Shown: positions 52,687-61,908, counted from the first letter of the stretch. The stretch is DNA of 64,000 nt from Streptomyces clavifer (GCA_014651175.1 BMWJ01000010.1:1-64000), one strand, 5' to 3'. Numbers and translations: made by a program. Notes: a model not told the origin generated them from the sequence alone.

Positions 52687-53208
52687 GTGAGTACACACGA
52701 AGAATGGGTGAGCACGCCTTGGAGTGCACAGCTCCGAGGCCGCCGCATACGGGACACCGAACCGGAGAAGGCCCTCAGGAGCGCCGTCCACGCCCTTGGG
52801 CTCCGATTTCGGCTGCATCGCAAGGTCGCTTCTCGGTGCACCGCGGACTTCGTGCTCCCCCGGTATTCCGTCGCTGTCTTCGTCGACGGTTGTTTCTGGC
52901 ACGGCTGCCCCTCGCACGGTACGCGGCATTTCCGAGGACCGAACGCCTCGCGCTGGGAAGCCAAGATCACGACCAATATAGAAAGAGACGCCAGGAACAC
53001 CAAAGCTGCGAGTGACGCCGGGTGGACCGTGGTGCGCATCTGGGAGTGCGAGGTCAAGGCCGACGCCGACGGGGCTGCTCAGCGCGTCGCCCGCGCCACA
53101 CGCTCCAATGCTCCGCAGCTTCCGATCGGGACCTGTCAGCCTGTGGTCACCGCAACGTCGAAGGTGGCCTCGACTCCCTCATCCTCCTGCGGACGGGTCG
53201 GGCAGTAG
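52687..53208 (+). CDS. Vsr-type very short patch repair endonuclease
   Basis: The product is 173 residues from GTG 52687. Marks of Vsr: RRIRDTEPEKALRSAVHALG, then RCTADFVLPRYSVAVFVDG with the catalytic Asp, and the zinc/catalytic part FWHGCPSHGTRHF. Vsr nicks next to T:G mismatches that arise when 5-methylcytosine deaminates, protecting methylated sites. Its tail overlaps the convergent methyltransferase gene by 73 nt, and the last 30 residues are likely unimportant. Confidence 0.92.
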   Translation: MSTHEEWVSTPWSAQLRGRRIRDTEPEKALRSAVHALGLRFRLHRKVASRCTADFVLPRYSVAVFVDGCFWHGCPSHGTRHFRGPNASRWEAKITTNIERDARNTKAASDAGWTVVRIWECEVKADADGAAQRVARATRSNAPQLPIGTCQPVVTATSKVASTPSSSCGRVGQ

Positions 53209-55112
53209 TCGCTCAGCGGGCAGCTTCCGCAGACAGGCTGCTTTTCGCGGCACAGATTCTCACCGATGAACCTGATGGCGGCCATGCGCACCGGTGCGTC
53301 ACGCCCAGCGCCGAGAAGCTTGATGAGGTTGAGCCGGCCTTCCGTCAGTCGGTTGGTCAGATGGGATTCGTTCTGCTGAACCCTTGCAGCGACCCGCAGC
53401 GCACTCTGGCTGACCAGCATTATGTCGCCGCCGGCCAGAAGCCTGAACAACGCCAGCTCCGCCGGTTTGAGCCCCATCGCCTCGCGGTGATCAAGAACCG
53501 AATCTGCGTTCACCCAGACTTCTGGCTTGCCAACGACCGAGCCGAGGCGGGCTTCCAGACGCCTGCGTAGCGCCACCGTAGGCGCCGCATTCAGGAGGGC
53601 GAGATAGATGTCCTGCGACAGTTCTCTGTGCCCGGCAACCTCGTCCATTACGTTGGAGAGCTGTTTCATCTGCAGCTTGCTCCCCGATAGGACCGCCATG
53701 ACGAGAGCCCCGAGCGGCTTCATCTTCCGGCCGCTAGGGAACTGGTACCACTGTTTGCCAGCACGCTGCTCCTTGGCCCAACGGGTCAGTTCCTCACGCA
53801 GTTTCGGCCACTTATCCACGGTCTTGTCTCTGGTGGGAACAGCCTGCGGCAAGAGAACCCGAGCGGCAGCTTCGCCCAACAGGGGCGGAACCGCGTTGCC
53901 AATCTGACGGAAAGCGTCACTCCGTGTACCCGCGAACCGAAAGCGGTCCGGGAAGGTCTGGATTCTCGCGGCCTCACGAACGGTCAATGTTCGCGTCTCT
54001 TCGGGATGAATGTACCAATAACCGTCCTTGGCGATGTGCGCCGTGATGGTGCGGCTGAGCTCCTCCCAATCCAGCTTCTTGTACTTGTCGGTGAATTGTT
54101 CCGCATCGTACCGCTGGAATTTTTTCTCGTCCTCCCTCAGCTTCTCGCCGAGTTCGGAATAGAGGGTTTTGGAGTCCATGACGGTAAAGATTCTGAAGTC
54201 GTCTTCGCGAACCCGCCGCGTCATGTGGTCGTGAACTACGCCCTTGGGTGCTTTTCTGCGCATTTCTTTGGCGAAGGGGGAAAGCTTCGGATTCTGCTGT
54301 TCGTTGTATTCGCAGACTCGGCCACCCACGGGCAGCAAAGGCTGCGGATCGAGGACGGGGAGATCGCCGATCGCCTCACGAAGGGTGGTCTGCTTCTTGG
54401 GCATGCCCCACTCGAAACCGCCACCGTCCCGCCTCGCGAGAAGGATTAGACGCTTTCGGTGCTGGGGTACGCGGTAATTCCACGCGTCCACAAGGCGCAC
54501 CTGGGTTACGTATCCAAGGCTTTCCAGCTTTTCCTCGATAATTCGGATTACGCTGAAATCGTCACTCAGTCCCATGTCGGGAACGTTTTCCATGAGTACA
54601 GCACGCGGAAGCAGGCGCTCGATCACATCCACATAGGCGCGCCATAGTTCCTTGCGGAGATCGTGTGGGTCCCGGTTGTGGTATTCAACCAAGTGTCGGA
54701 TTTTACTGCGTCCGGCGCGACTAAATGGCTGGCAAGGGGGCCCCCCAGCTACGAGATCGATACGGGCGCCGGAATCCAGGATTCGCTGCACGAACTCGTC
54801 TCGCTGAACGTCATCCCCGAGATCGACGCGCAGGCTCATCCCGGGGAAGTTCGCCGCGTGAGTCTCGCGAGCCCGTTGGTCGAAGTCCACGGCCGCAGCG
54901 GTGGTCCATCCGGCCCGCTCAAGCCCTAGGCTCAGCCCCCCAGCGCCCGAGAAAAGGTCAACAGCCAGGCGCTTATCCTTGCCGTATCCGGACTGGACCC
55001 ACCTGCCGAAATCCTCCGGCTCGCAGTGGTGCCTGTGCTGGTCCAGTTTGAGGTTGTCGCTCCGCTCCAGGGGCACCCCATACGTGTTTTTTGCCCCCTT
55101 CTCCTTCGCCAC
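53136..55112 (-). CDS. 5-methylcytosine methyltransferase fused to EndoIII-like domain
   Basis: The product is 658 residues from GTG 55112, much longer than a usual Dcm. Methyltransferase motifs: I AVDLFSGAGGLSLGLERAG, IV GGPPCQPFSRAG with catalytic Cys, VI LMENVPDM, VIII QHRKRLILLA, IX/X REAARIQTFPDRFRF and GNAVPPLLGEA. From about 450 a helical domain follows with an HhH-like stretch (LKPAELALFRLLAGG). It ends with Cys 621, 628, 631 and 637 in C-x6-C-x2-C-x5-C spacing, the [4Fe-4S] loop of endonuclease III. The glycosylase Asp (VDTHV in relatives) appears replaced (LVSQSAL). The fusion may recognise or repair methylated sites. Confidence 0.88.
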   Translation of the reverse strand: MAKEKGAKNTYGVPLERSDNLKLDQHRHHCEPEDFGRWVQSGYGKDKRLAVDLFSGAGGLSLGLERAGWTTAAAVDFDQRARETHAANFPGMSLRVDLGDDVQRDEFVQRILDSGARIDLVAGGPPCQPFSRAGRSKIRHLVEYHNRDPHDLRKELWRAYVDVIERLLPRAVLMENVPDMGLSDDFSVIRIIEEKLESLGYVTQVRLVDAWNYRVPQHRKRLILLARRDGGGFEWGMPKKQTTLREAIGDLPVLDPQPLLPVGGRVCEYNEQQNPKLSPFAKEMRRKAPKGVVHDHMTRRVREDDFRIFTVMDSKTLYSELGEKLREDEKKFQRYDAEQFTDKYKKLDWEELSRTITAHIAKDGYWYIHPEETRTLTVREAARIQTFPDRFRFAGTRSDAFRQIGNAVPPLLGEAAARVLLPQAVPTRDKTVDKWPKLREELTRWAKEQRAGKQWYQFPSGRKMKPLGALVMAVLSGSKLQMKQLSNVMDEVAGHRELSQDIYLALLNAAPTVALRRRLEARLGSVVGKPEVWVNADSVLDHREAMGLKPAELALFRLLAGGDIMLVSQSALRVAARVQQNESHLTNRLTEGRLNLIKLLGAGRDAPVRMAAIRFIGENLCREKQPVCGSCPLSDYCPTRPQEDEGVEATFDVAVTTG

Positions 55113-55406
55113 GACCTACTCCTCCGCGCTTGCCGGCCTGAACGAGCTCCAGGAGATCACGCACGACACTTCGGAGGCAAGGATTCTGGCAGGTGCACGC
55201 CGCTGTGAATCCTTGACTGCCACTCGGGCGACCTGCTGCCGGAACACTGCCGCTCACCCACTGTGCCCCACTGGTGACTTGAGGCAATGTCCTGATCCTG
55301 AATCACCCATATTAATGGACACCCATGCACCGTTCTCCGTGACCACCCTGTTCCGGTTGGCACCGAACCCGCTGGCGTGACAGTACTAACGAACTGTCGA
55401 ACCAGA

Positions 55407-55430
55407 AGACCCGTTCGATCGAACGGGTCT
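55407..55430. repeat. 24-bp perfect palindrome
   Basis: The half AGACCCGTTCGA is followed directly by its reverse complement. It lies in the otherwise empty 434-bp stretch (55113-55546) upstream of the methyltransferase gene and may be a regulator site or cruciform terminator. Confidence 0.65.
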
Positions 55431-55546
55431 GAGCTGTGGCCGCGGGTGCTGGCTGCCTTGTGAGCCCGTGCAGGAGGTGGGCGGGCGTGGGTCGTGCCGC
55501 AGCTGTGCCTGGAGCGCGAGGGCAACCCGTCTCCTGAGCGAGACCC

Positions 55547-56943
55547 TCAACCGCGGTGCGCTTCGGGGCCGTAAGGGTTCCAGCCGTTCAGGTACGGCGC
55601 CAGCTCCTCGGGCTTCACCCGCGAGCGGTAGGCATCGCGGGTAGACGGGTCAGTGGATCGAGGCTCTGAACGTAACGACGTGCCCAAGCCAGCCACCCTC
55701 GTGCCGAGGACGCCGCCGGCTCATCTTCCTCGGCCGCCTCTTCCAGCCGACGCCCCAGGGCGTCGCAGTACGCGCTCAGGGCCGCCGCTTCCTGCCACTG
55801 GCGGGCCTGCGTGCGGAGCGCCTCGGCGTATTGCTCTTGAGCGGCCAGCTCCTTCGCCCTGTCCATGGCCGCCCCCCCCCAGCGAGCCTCGCGCTCGGCT
55901 TTCGCCCGCTCCTCGTCCGCCTTCCGCTCCGCGTCCTCTACGGCGCGGGTTTCGATCTCCCGGAGCACGGCTCCCAGAATGTCCTCCAGCGCTTAGCGCT
56001 CGCGGTCAGCCCATCGGGACTGACGACTGGATCGGCTGTAGCCGAGTTCGATCACGAGGCTCTTCGAACGCTCTGCGTCGGTGGACTGGGGGGACTCCTG
56101 CTGGATTGTGACGGTGTAGGTGAAGTCGTTTACTCCCAGATTCAGTTCGCCCTCACGGAGTGAGTAGCGGGAGGCACGTTGTACGTGTAGGCACGACTCC
56201 GTCGGCGGAAGGGCACTTCATGCTCCTTCACCTTGTGCCCTCGACGTACTGCCTCGGCAGCGAGGCCCTGGAGCGGTAACAACGACCGGCGGCGCAGCGG
56301 GGTGGGCATAACAAGTCGGCCCTCGTCGTCTGTCAGTGCAGCGACGACCGGATGCGGAGAGCGCAACTGAGTGGGTGCATGGACGGGCGGTGCTTCATCT
56401 GGCCGCTGCCTCAGTGAGTTGGGGTGAGGGCCCTCAAGCAGCGAGATCTGCAGGTCGCGGTTCCAGATGCGGAGACTCTCGATGCGTTTGCACTCAGTGA
56501 GAAGGGTGCCGCTTCGCGTAGTCGATCACGCGGCGCCACTCCGTTACCGTCGCCTCGTCAGGCTCGTTGATGGTGACCCGCCTATCCGTAACGAGGCGTT
56601 CGATGAGGTCCTTCGCCTTGGTCCGACGGGCGAGTGCGACTGGCCTGTCAGCGTAGGACGCCGAGCGGGTTCGGCCCGCCGTCTATACCTCCGCCGTCTT
56701 CTTGTTCGTGGCGTGTGCGGGATCGTCCGGGTGGTGGCCGTGCTGGATGTAGAAAGTGCCTGCCTCGGTGAGTCGAGCATCCACCTCACCGTCGCTGCGC
56801 TTGATCGTCACCAGCCCTCGGTCGCGCAACGCATACGCGGCGCGGAACTCGTCGGCGTCCCAGGGCTTCTCGGACTTCTCACTGTTCGCCAGTCGGCAGA
56901 GCAGGGCGAGCTGTCGTTTGTTCAGAGAAGACCAGCGATGCAT
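55547..56943 (-). pseudogene. Decayed conserved Streptomyces protein
   Basis: Pieces of one protein appear in order on the minus strand: NKRQLALLCRLANSEKSEKP to FYIQHGHHPDDPAHA (56943-56683, ending in a stop); ERLVTDRRVTINEPDEATV to DYAKRHPS; WNRDLQISLLEG to SPHPVVAALTDDEGRLVM; DFTYTVTIQQESPQSTDAER broken by TAA at 55995-55993; a coiled-coil part rich in Glu/Arg; and a C-terminus YLNGWNPYGPEAHRG. At least three frameshifts and two stops are present. From memory the intact family has roughly 430 residues and unknown function. A run of nine C at 55872-55880 is one fragile spot. Confidence 0.75.
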
Positions 56944-57186
56944 GGAAACAGCTCACCCCGGAGTCGAGCCAGGGGCAATGACTCGTACGAGTGGTCGCTT
57001 CTGGCGGTACCGGAAGCCTGCGTGTGCGCGGTCGCCGGACGCCCTGGCTGCGTGAGCGCTGCGTGAACGGACTGGGTGGCACCGGGAGGGATCAGGCGTC
57101 ATGTCAAGTATGGCCGCAAAACTCTGATCAGCGGAAACAGGAATCCACGGCACCGTCCACCATCACTCGGGATGATCATGCAGGCC

Positions 57187-57231
57187 CTTGTAATGCGTAG
57201 GTCGTCGGTTCGAATCCGACAGGGGGCTCCG
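57187..57231 (+). repeat. attR direct repeat, 45 bp
   Basis: Identical to 37848-37892: the 3' part of tRNA-Thr from the anticodon loop on. The preceding bases do not continue the tRNA, so this is the distal copy left by integration. Confidence 0.93.
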
Positions 57232-57234
57232 TGG

Positions 57235-57267
57235 AAGGCCAGGTCACCTAACCCGTGACCTGGCCTT
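57235..57267 (+). terminator. Original tRNA-Thr terminator
   Basis: AAGGCCAGGTCAC pairs with GTGACCTGGCCTT across CTAACCC and is followed by TTTC. It probably served the tRNA before the island inserted. Confidence 0.85.
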
Positions 57268-57426
57268 TTCGCTGGGCGGGCGTGGCCTCGTGGGTGCCTG
57301 GCCGGGCCCACCGGTGCCCGCCCGGGTATCCGGACCGGTGCCTGTCATCGCCGCCTCCACCTGCTCCGATGCGGTCCCCCGTCTGTCGGTTCGGTTACGG
57401 CGCTCCACACCCGGCGACCGTCGTGG

Positions 57427-58827
57427 CTAGCCGCGGCCCGAGATCCGGTCCGCAGCTTTGGCGATCCGGTCCGTGCCCGCCTGTGGGGAGGTCGCCTCGC
57501 GGCGGTCCGCGGTGCGGTAGGCGGCGTACAGGGCGTGGACGCCGAGCCAGCGCAGGGGTTCCGGTTCCCAGCGGCGGACCTTGTGGTTGACCCAGGGGAG
57601 GGTCGTCAGGTCGGTGGGGCCCGCCTGGCCGGAGTCCTGCTGGATGAGGTCGCGCAGGGTGCGGGCGGCGAGGTTGGCGGTCGCGACGCCGGAACCGACG
57701 TAGCCGCCTGCCCAGCCGAGACCGGTCGAGCGGTCCAGTGTGACGGTGGCGCACCAGTCGCGGGGGACGCCGAGCACGCCGGACCAGGCGTGGTCGATGC
57801 GGGTGCCCGCGGTGGTGGGGAAGAAGCGGACGAGGAGGTCGCGCAGGGCCTCGATGGTGGCGGGCCGGGTGCGGCCGTCGTTGTCGGTGGCCGAGCCGTA
57901 GCGGTAGGGGACGCCCCGCCCGCCGAGGGCGATGCGGTTGTCGGCGGTGCGCTGGGCGTACATGTAGGCGTGGGCCATGTCGCCGAGGGTTTCGCGGCCG
58001 TCCCAGCCGATGGTGTCCCAGAGGGCCTCGGGGAGGGGCTCGGTGACGATCATGGAGGAGTTCATGGGGAGCCAGGTGCGCCGGTGGCCCTTGAGGCCGG
58101 CGGTGAAGCCCTCGGTGCAGCGCAGGACGTAGGGGGCGCGGACCGTGCCGTACGGGGTGACGGCGTGCTTGGGCTTGATCTCGGTGACGGGTGTGGACTC
58201 GTGGATGGTGACGCCGAGGGCTTCGACGGTGTCGGCGAGGCCCTTGACGAGCTTCGCGGGGTGCAGCCGGGCGCCGTGCGGGGTCCAGGTGGAGCCGACG
58301 GCTCCGGTGACGTGGACGCGTTCGGCGGTCTCGCGGGCGCCGCGCAGGACGCGGTCGGTCTCGCCGAAGGCGATCTCGACCGAGTGGAAGTCCTTGAGGC
58401 GGGCGAGCTGGGCGGGGCTGTGGGCGATCTCGAGGACGCCGCCGTGGTGGATGTCCGCGTCGATGTTCTCGGCGGCGGCGGTTCCGATGACCTCACCGAC
58501 CGTGTCGTTCATGGCCTTCTGGAGGCGGACGGCGGCGTCGTGGCCGTGGAGTCTCGCGTAGCGGGCGCGGCCCGCGATGCCGTTGTAGAGCCAGCCGCCG
58601 TTGCGGCCGGAGGCGCCGTAGCCGCAGAACCTGGCTTCGAGGACGGTGATGTTGAGGAAGGGGACCGCCTTCTTGAGGTAGTACGCCGTCCAGAGTCCGG
58701 TGTAGCCGCCGCCGACGATGCAGACGTCGGCGGTGGTGTCGCCGGGCAGGGGTTCGCGGGGGGCGGGGGTGCCCTCGTCCGCGTACCAGAACGATATGCC
58801 GCCGTTGACGGTACTGACGGTGCTCAT
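57427..58827 (-). CDS. FAD-dependent amino-group oxidoreductase (DAO family)
   Basis: The product is 466 residues. The FAD-binding Rossmann motif is ADVCIVGGGYTGLWTAYYL near residue 33; GYGASGRNGGWLYNG follows as in PuuB/DAO-type oxidases; the C-terminal FAD contact is GLGWAGGYVGSGVATANLAA. It likely oxidises an amine or amino acid (gamma-glutamylputrescine oxidase-like). It is the first gene right of the island and has no operon partners. Confidence 0.85.
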   Translation of the reverse strand: MSTVSTVNGGISFWYADEGTPAPREPLPGDTTADVCIVGGGYTGLWTAYYLKKAVPFLNITVLEARFCGYGASGRNGGWLYNGIAGRARYARLHGHDAAVRLQKAMNDTVGEVIGTAAAENIDADIHHGGVLEIAHSPAQLARLKDFHSVEIAFGETDRVLRGARETAERVHVTGAVGSTWTPHGARLHPAKLVKGLADTVEALGVTIHESTPVTEIKPKHAVTPYGTVRAPYVLRCTEGFTAGLKGHRRTWLPMNSSMIVTEPLPEALWDTIGWDGRETLGDMAHAYMYAQRTADNRIALGGRGVPYRYGSATDNDGRTRPATIEALRDLLVRFFPTTAGTRIDHAWSGVLGVPRDWCATVTLDRSTGLGWAGGYVGSGVATANLAARTLRDLIQQDSGQAGPTDLTTLPWVNHKVRRWEPEPLRWLGVHALYAAYRTADRREATSPQAGTDRIAKAADRISGRG

Positions 58828-58921
58828 GTGTCCCCTGCTTGTCCGTGTGCAGCCGAGTCGCTGAGGGGACGTTACTGCGCTTCCGGGGGTCCCGGCGCGC
58901 GGAGGCTTCTAGCCTGGGAGC

Positions 58922-59830
58922 GTGATCGAGATTCCCGAGGGTTTGGTTGCGTCACAGTCGGAGTTCAACGGCGCGGCGGGACGGTCGTTCATCGCCGGAC
59001 TTCCGGGGCTGGCCGGGCGGTTCCTGGAGGAGTGGGGGCTGCGGCGGGACGGGCCGGCGCTGTACGGGATGTGTGCGCTGGTGCTGCCGGTGGTGAGGGT
59101 GTCGGACGGCCGGCGGGCGGCGTTGAAGCTGCAGGCGGTGGACGAGGAGACGGTGGGCGAGCCGGTCGCGCTGAAGGTCTGGGGCGAGGCGGGCGCCGGG
59201 GTGGTGGGACTGCTGGCGCACGACGCCGCCACCGGGGTGATGCTGCTGGAACGGCTGGACGAGCGGCGCCCGTTGACGGGGGTGGCCGACGCGCGGGTGG
59301 CGGTACGGGTGCTGGCCGAGTCGCTGGCCCGGCTGGTGGCCGTACCGGCTCCGGAGGGGATGCGGCGGCTGGGGGACGTGGCCGCGCTGATGCTGGAGGA
59401 GGCGCCGAGGGCCGTCGGGGCGCTGGCGGACGAGGGGGAGCGGCGGTTGCTGCTGGACTGCGCCGCGGCGGTACGGGAGGTGGCGGGGGAGCCGGGGGAC
59501 CGGTTGCTGCACTGGGATCTGCACTACGACAACATCCTGGCCGGGTGTGCGGAGGAGGGCCGGGCGGGGGAGTGGATCGCGCTGGATCCGAAACCGTTGG
59601 CGGGGGACCCGGGGTTCGAGCTGTTTCCCGCGCTGGACAACCGCTTCGACGCCTCGGAGGTGGTGTGGCGGTTCGACGCGATGACGGGGGTGCTGGGGCT
59701 GGACCGGGAGCGGGCGCGTGCCTGGACCTTGGGGCGGGTGCTGCAGAACGGGCTGTGGATTCGCGGCGGGGGGCAGCGGTTGCCGGCAGACCATGTGGAG
59801 ATCGCCCGGCGGTTGCTGGGGCGCGGGTGA
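58922..59830 (+). CDS. Aminoglycoside/hydroxyurea kinase-like phosphotransferase
   Basis: The product is 302 residues from GTG 58922. The kinase catalytic loop is LLHWDLHYDNILAG, followed by the metal-binding IALDPKPLAGDPGFELFPAL. The N-terminal lobe includes GRRAALKLQAVDEE with the ATP Lys. This fits the APH(6)/streptomycin 6-kinase-like Pfam family, which gives resistance in some producers; most chromosomal copies have unknown substrates. Confidence 0.85.
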   Translation: MIEIPEGLVASQSEFNGAAGRSFIAGLPGLAGRFLEEWGLRRDGPALYGMCALVLPVVRVSDGRRAALKLQAVDEETVGEPVALKVWGEAGAGVVGLLAHDAATGVMLLERLDERRPLTGVADARVAVRVLAESLARLVAVPAPEGMRRLGDVAALMLEEAPRAVGALADEGERRLLLDCAAAVREVAGEPGDRLLHWDLHYDNILAGCAEEGRAGEWIALDPKPLAGDPGFELFPALDNRFDASEVVWRFDAMTGVLGLDRERARAWTLGRVLQNGLWIRGGGQRLPADHVEIARRLLGRG

Positions 59831-59870
59831 GACGTGGGGGCGCCCCGGGGCGGGTGTCTACGCTGCTCCC

Positions 59871-60347
59871 ATGATTCGTCGAGCTACTGCCGCTGATGTC
59901 CCCGCCATCCACGCCATGGTCCGTGAGCTGGCCGATTACGAGAAGGCCCTGGACGAGGCGAACGCCACGGAGGAGCAGCTGCGGGAGGCGCTGTTCGGGG
60001 AGCTGCCGGCGGCGTACGCGCATGTCGCGGTGGCGGACGAGGACGGCGAGGTGGTCGGGTTCGCGCTGTGGTTCCTGAACTTCTCGACGTGGCGCGGGGT
60101 GCACGGGGTGTACCTGGAGGATCTGTACGTACGTCCGGAGCGGCGTGGCGGCGGGCACGGGAAGGCCCTGCTCGCGGAGCTGGCGCGGATCTGTGTGGAG
60201 CGGGGGTACGGGCGTCTGGAGTGGTCGGTGCTGGACTGGAACGCCCCGTCCATCGCGTTCTACGAGTCCTTGGGGGCGCGTCCTCAGGACGGCTGGACGG
60301 TGTACCGGCTGACGGACGGGGCGCTGGCCGGGCTCGGGGGGCGCTGA
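59871..60347 (+). CDS. GNAT acetyltransferase, diamine/SSAT-like
   Basis: The product is 158 residues from ATG 59871. Motif A is YLEDLYVRPERRGGGHGKAL, followed by EWSVLDWNAPSIAFYESLGA, the pattern of diamine (spermidine/spermine-type) N-acetyltransferases. AMVRELADYEKALDE at the N-terminus also fits. It may acetylate polyamines or thialysine; the exact substrate is unknown. Confidence 0.88.
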   Translation: MIRRATAADVPAIHAMVRELADYEKALDEANATEEQLREALFGELPAAYAHVAVADEDGEVVGFALWFLNFSTWRGVHGVYLEDLYVRPERRGGGHGKALLAELARICVERGYGRLEWSVLDWNAPSIAFYESLGARPQDGWTVYRLTDGALAGLGGR

Positions 60348-60379
60348 GCCGGGGCGGGGGCGGGGACGAGGGGCCCCGG

Positions 60380-60715
60380 TCAGGGGATCAGGACGCCCTT
60401 GCCCGTCGTGCCGCGGGTCTCGAGTGCGCGGTGGGCGGCGGCCGCTTCGGCGAGCGGGTAGCGCTGGACGACGGCGACGGATGCGGGGCCGAGGCCGGTG
60501 AACCGGACGATGCCCAGGGCGTGGTGCGGCCCGTGCCGATCATGGCGACGGCCGCGGCCGCGTCGAGGAGGTGCACACCCGCTGCGGCGACGGTGATCCT
60601 GACCTGGCCGGGGGCGGGTACGGGGTCGGCCGTGCGTTCGTACGTGAGGTTCTCGGCGGTCCGAAGGCGTGGAGGCGTACGGCGGCGGGCTCCCCGGGTG
60701 GCGGTGTGGGCCACT
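60380..60715 (-). pseudogene. Quinone oxidoreductase remnant
   Basis: The N-terminal part AENLTYERTADPVPAPGQVR and VTVAAAGVHLLDAAA-like residues are followed almost directly by the C-terminus (GLGPASVAVVQRYPLAEAAA, ending GTTGKGVLIP) in another frame. The whole Rossmann domain, about 200 residues, is missing. This is a zinc-independent alcohol dehydrogenase/quinone reductase gene with an internal deletion and frameshifts. Confidence 0.75.
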
Positions 60716-60723
60716 CTTTGACC

Positions 60724-61908
60724 TCAAGGGCGCTTGAGGCCAAGCCCTTCCGGTGCCGCTCTCCCGATCCGGGCGAGTGCCAGGGCGGCTGCCTCGATGC
60801 CGCTGTTGAAGGAGACCTCGCTGAGCAGTCCGGGGGCGGCGACCTGGTCGCCCGCGAGGAGGATTCCGTCGCCCCGGTCGATGGCGGGGCGGTCGCGCCA
60901 GGTGGTGCCCGGCCTGTCCACGGCGCCGGTGCGGCCGGCCGCGAGGGAGTCGCGGCGCCAGGTGGTGCGGTCGCGCCAGCCGGGGAAGCCGAGGTCGAGG
61001 AGCTGCTCGGCGCGGTGGAGGGCTTCGGCACGCGGGGCGTCCGGGGCGAGGGGGATCTGGCCCTGGACGAGCTGTTCGCCCTGCGGGGCGAGGGTGGGGT
61101 CCTGGGCGGTGAACCGTTCGATCCAGCCGGGGGCATCGAGGTCGGAGAGGATGAACGGGTCGCCGCGCCGGGTCCGCACGGCCAGGTCGATCAGGGCGGT
61201 CCGGCCGCTGTCCCAGGTCAGGGCGGGGTCGTCGAGCAGCGTGCGGGCGGCGGCGAGGTGGGTGGCGACGATCACCGGCCCGGTGCGGGCGAGGTCCTGG
61301 AGTGCTCCGGTGCCGATGCGTTCCGCCGTCTCGATGCGTACGCCGAGGTTCCAGGCGCGGGTGGCCATCCGTTCGACGATCTGGGCCCAGCCGCCGACGG
61401 GGTAGCGGGCCTCGGGCGGCAGGGCCGTGGCGCGGCGGAGCCGTTCCTGGACGAAGGCGGCGGAGAGCGAGCCGGGATCGTGGTGGAAGAGCGCCACACC
61501 CATGTAGTGCGCGGCCGCGCGGGCGCCGTCCTCGCCCGCCTGCCGACTGGCCCAGCTGTGGAAGTCGGTGTCGACGGGGGCACGGCGGCGGGCGAGACGG
61601 AGCAGGGCGAGGGGCGGGGTCCTGCGCAGCGCGCCGTTGCGGCGGAAGAGGAAGCGGGTGCCTTCGAGGGGCGGTACGGAGGCGACCGGCCCCAGGAGGT
61701 TGCGCCGTTCGAGCCAGGCCCAGTGGGGCCCGCGGCGGTACAGGGCGTGGGGCCCCTCGTTGGTGAGGTAGGGGCCTTCCGCGGTCCTGGCCCGTCCGCC
61801 GAGGGTGTGGTGGGCCTCGTACAGGGTGACGGGGGCCCGGGATTCGGCGGCGGTGACGGCCGCTGCCAGTCCGGCGAGCCCGGCGCCGACGATGTGGATG
61901 CGCTGCAT
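60724..61908 (-). CDS. NAD(P)/FAD-dependent amine-oxidase-like oxidoreductase
   Basis: The product is 394 residues from ATG 61908 (GGAG upstream). The dinucleotide motif IHIVGAGLAGLAAAVTAAE starts at residue 4, with LGGRARTA after the second strand; the C-terminal FAD segment is ILLAGDQVAAPGLLSEVSFN. It resembles phytoene desaturase or protoporphyrinogen-oxidase-like flavoproteins. Substrate unknown. The downstream neighbour is the quinone oxidoreductase remnant. Confidence 0.82.
   Translation of the reverse strand: MQRIHIVGAGLAGLAAAVTAAESRAPVTLYEAHHTLGGRARTAEGPYLTNEGPHALYRRGPHWAWLERRNLLGPVASVPPLEGTRFLFRRNGALRRTPPLALLRLARRRAPVDTDFHSWASRQAGEDGARAAAHYMGVALFHHDPGSLSAAFVQERLRRATALPPEARYPVGGWAQIVERMATRAWNLGVRIETAERIGTGALQDLARTGPVIVATHLAAARTLLDDPALTWDSGRTALIDLAVRTRRGDPFILSDLDAPGWIERFTAQDPTLAPQGEQLVQGQIPLAPDAPRAEALHRAEQLLDLGFPGWRDRTTWRRDSLAAGRTGAVDRPGTTWRDRPAIDRGDGILLAGDQVAAPGLLSEVSFNSGIEAAALALARIGRAAPEGLGLKRP

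Larger units (their letters stand above)
37848..57231. mobile_element. 19.4-kb genomic island in tRNA-Thr
   Basis: The island is bounded by identical 45-bp repeats (37848-37892 and 57187-57231) running from the anticodon loop past the tRNA 3' end. An integrase remnant lies next to the tRNA, as usual for such islands. Cargo is an eight-gene enzyme cassette and a restriction/defence locus. The integrase is truncated, so spontaneous excision is unlikely. Confidence 0.9.

Noticed and set aside
57535-59874. 779-residue plus-strand frame
   Set aside because: Antisense to the FAD oxidoreductase and out of frame with the kinase gene; Gly/Ala/Val low-complexity typical of GC-rich shadow frames.
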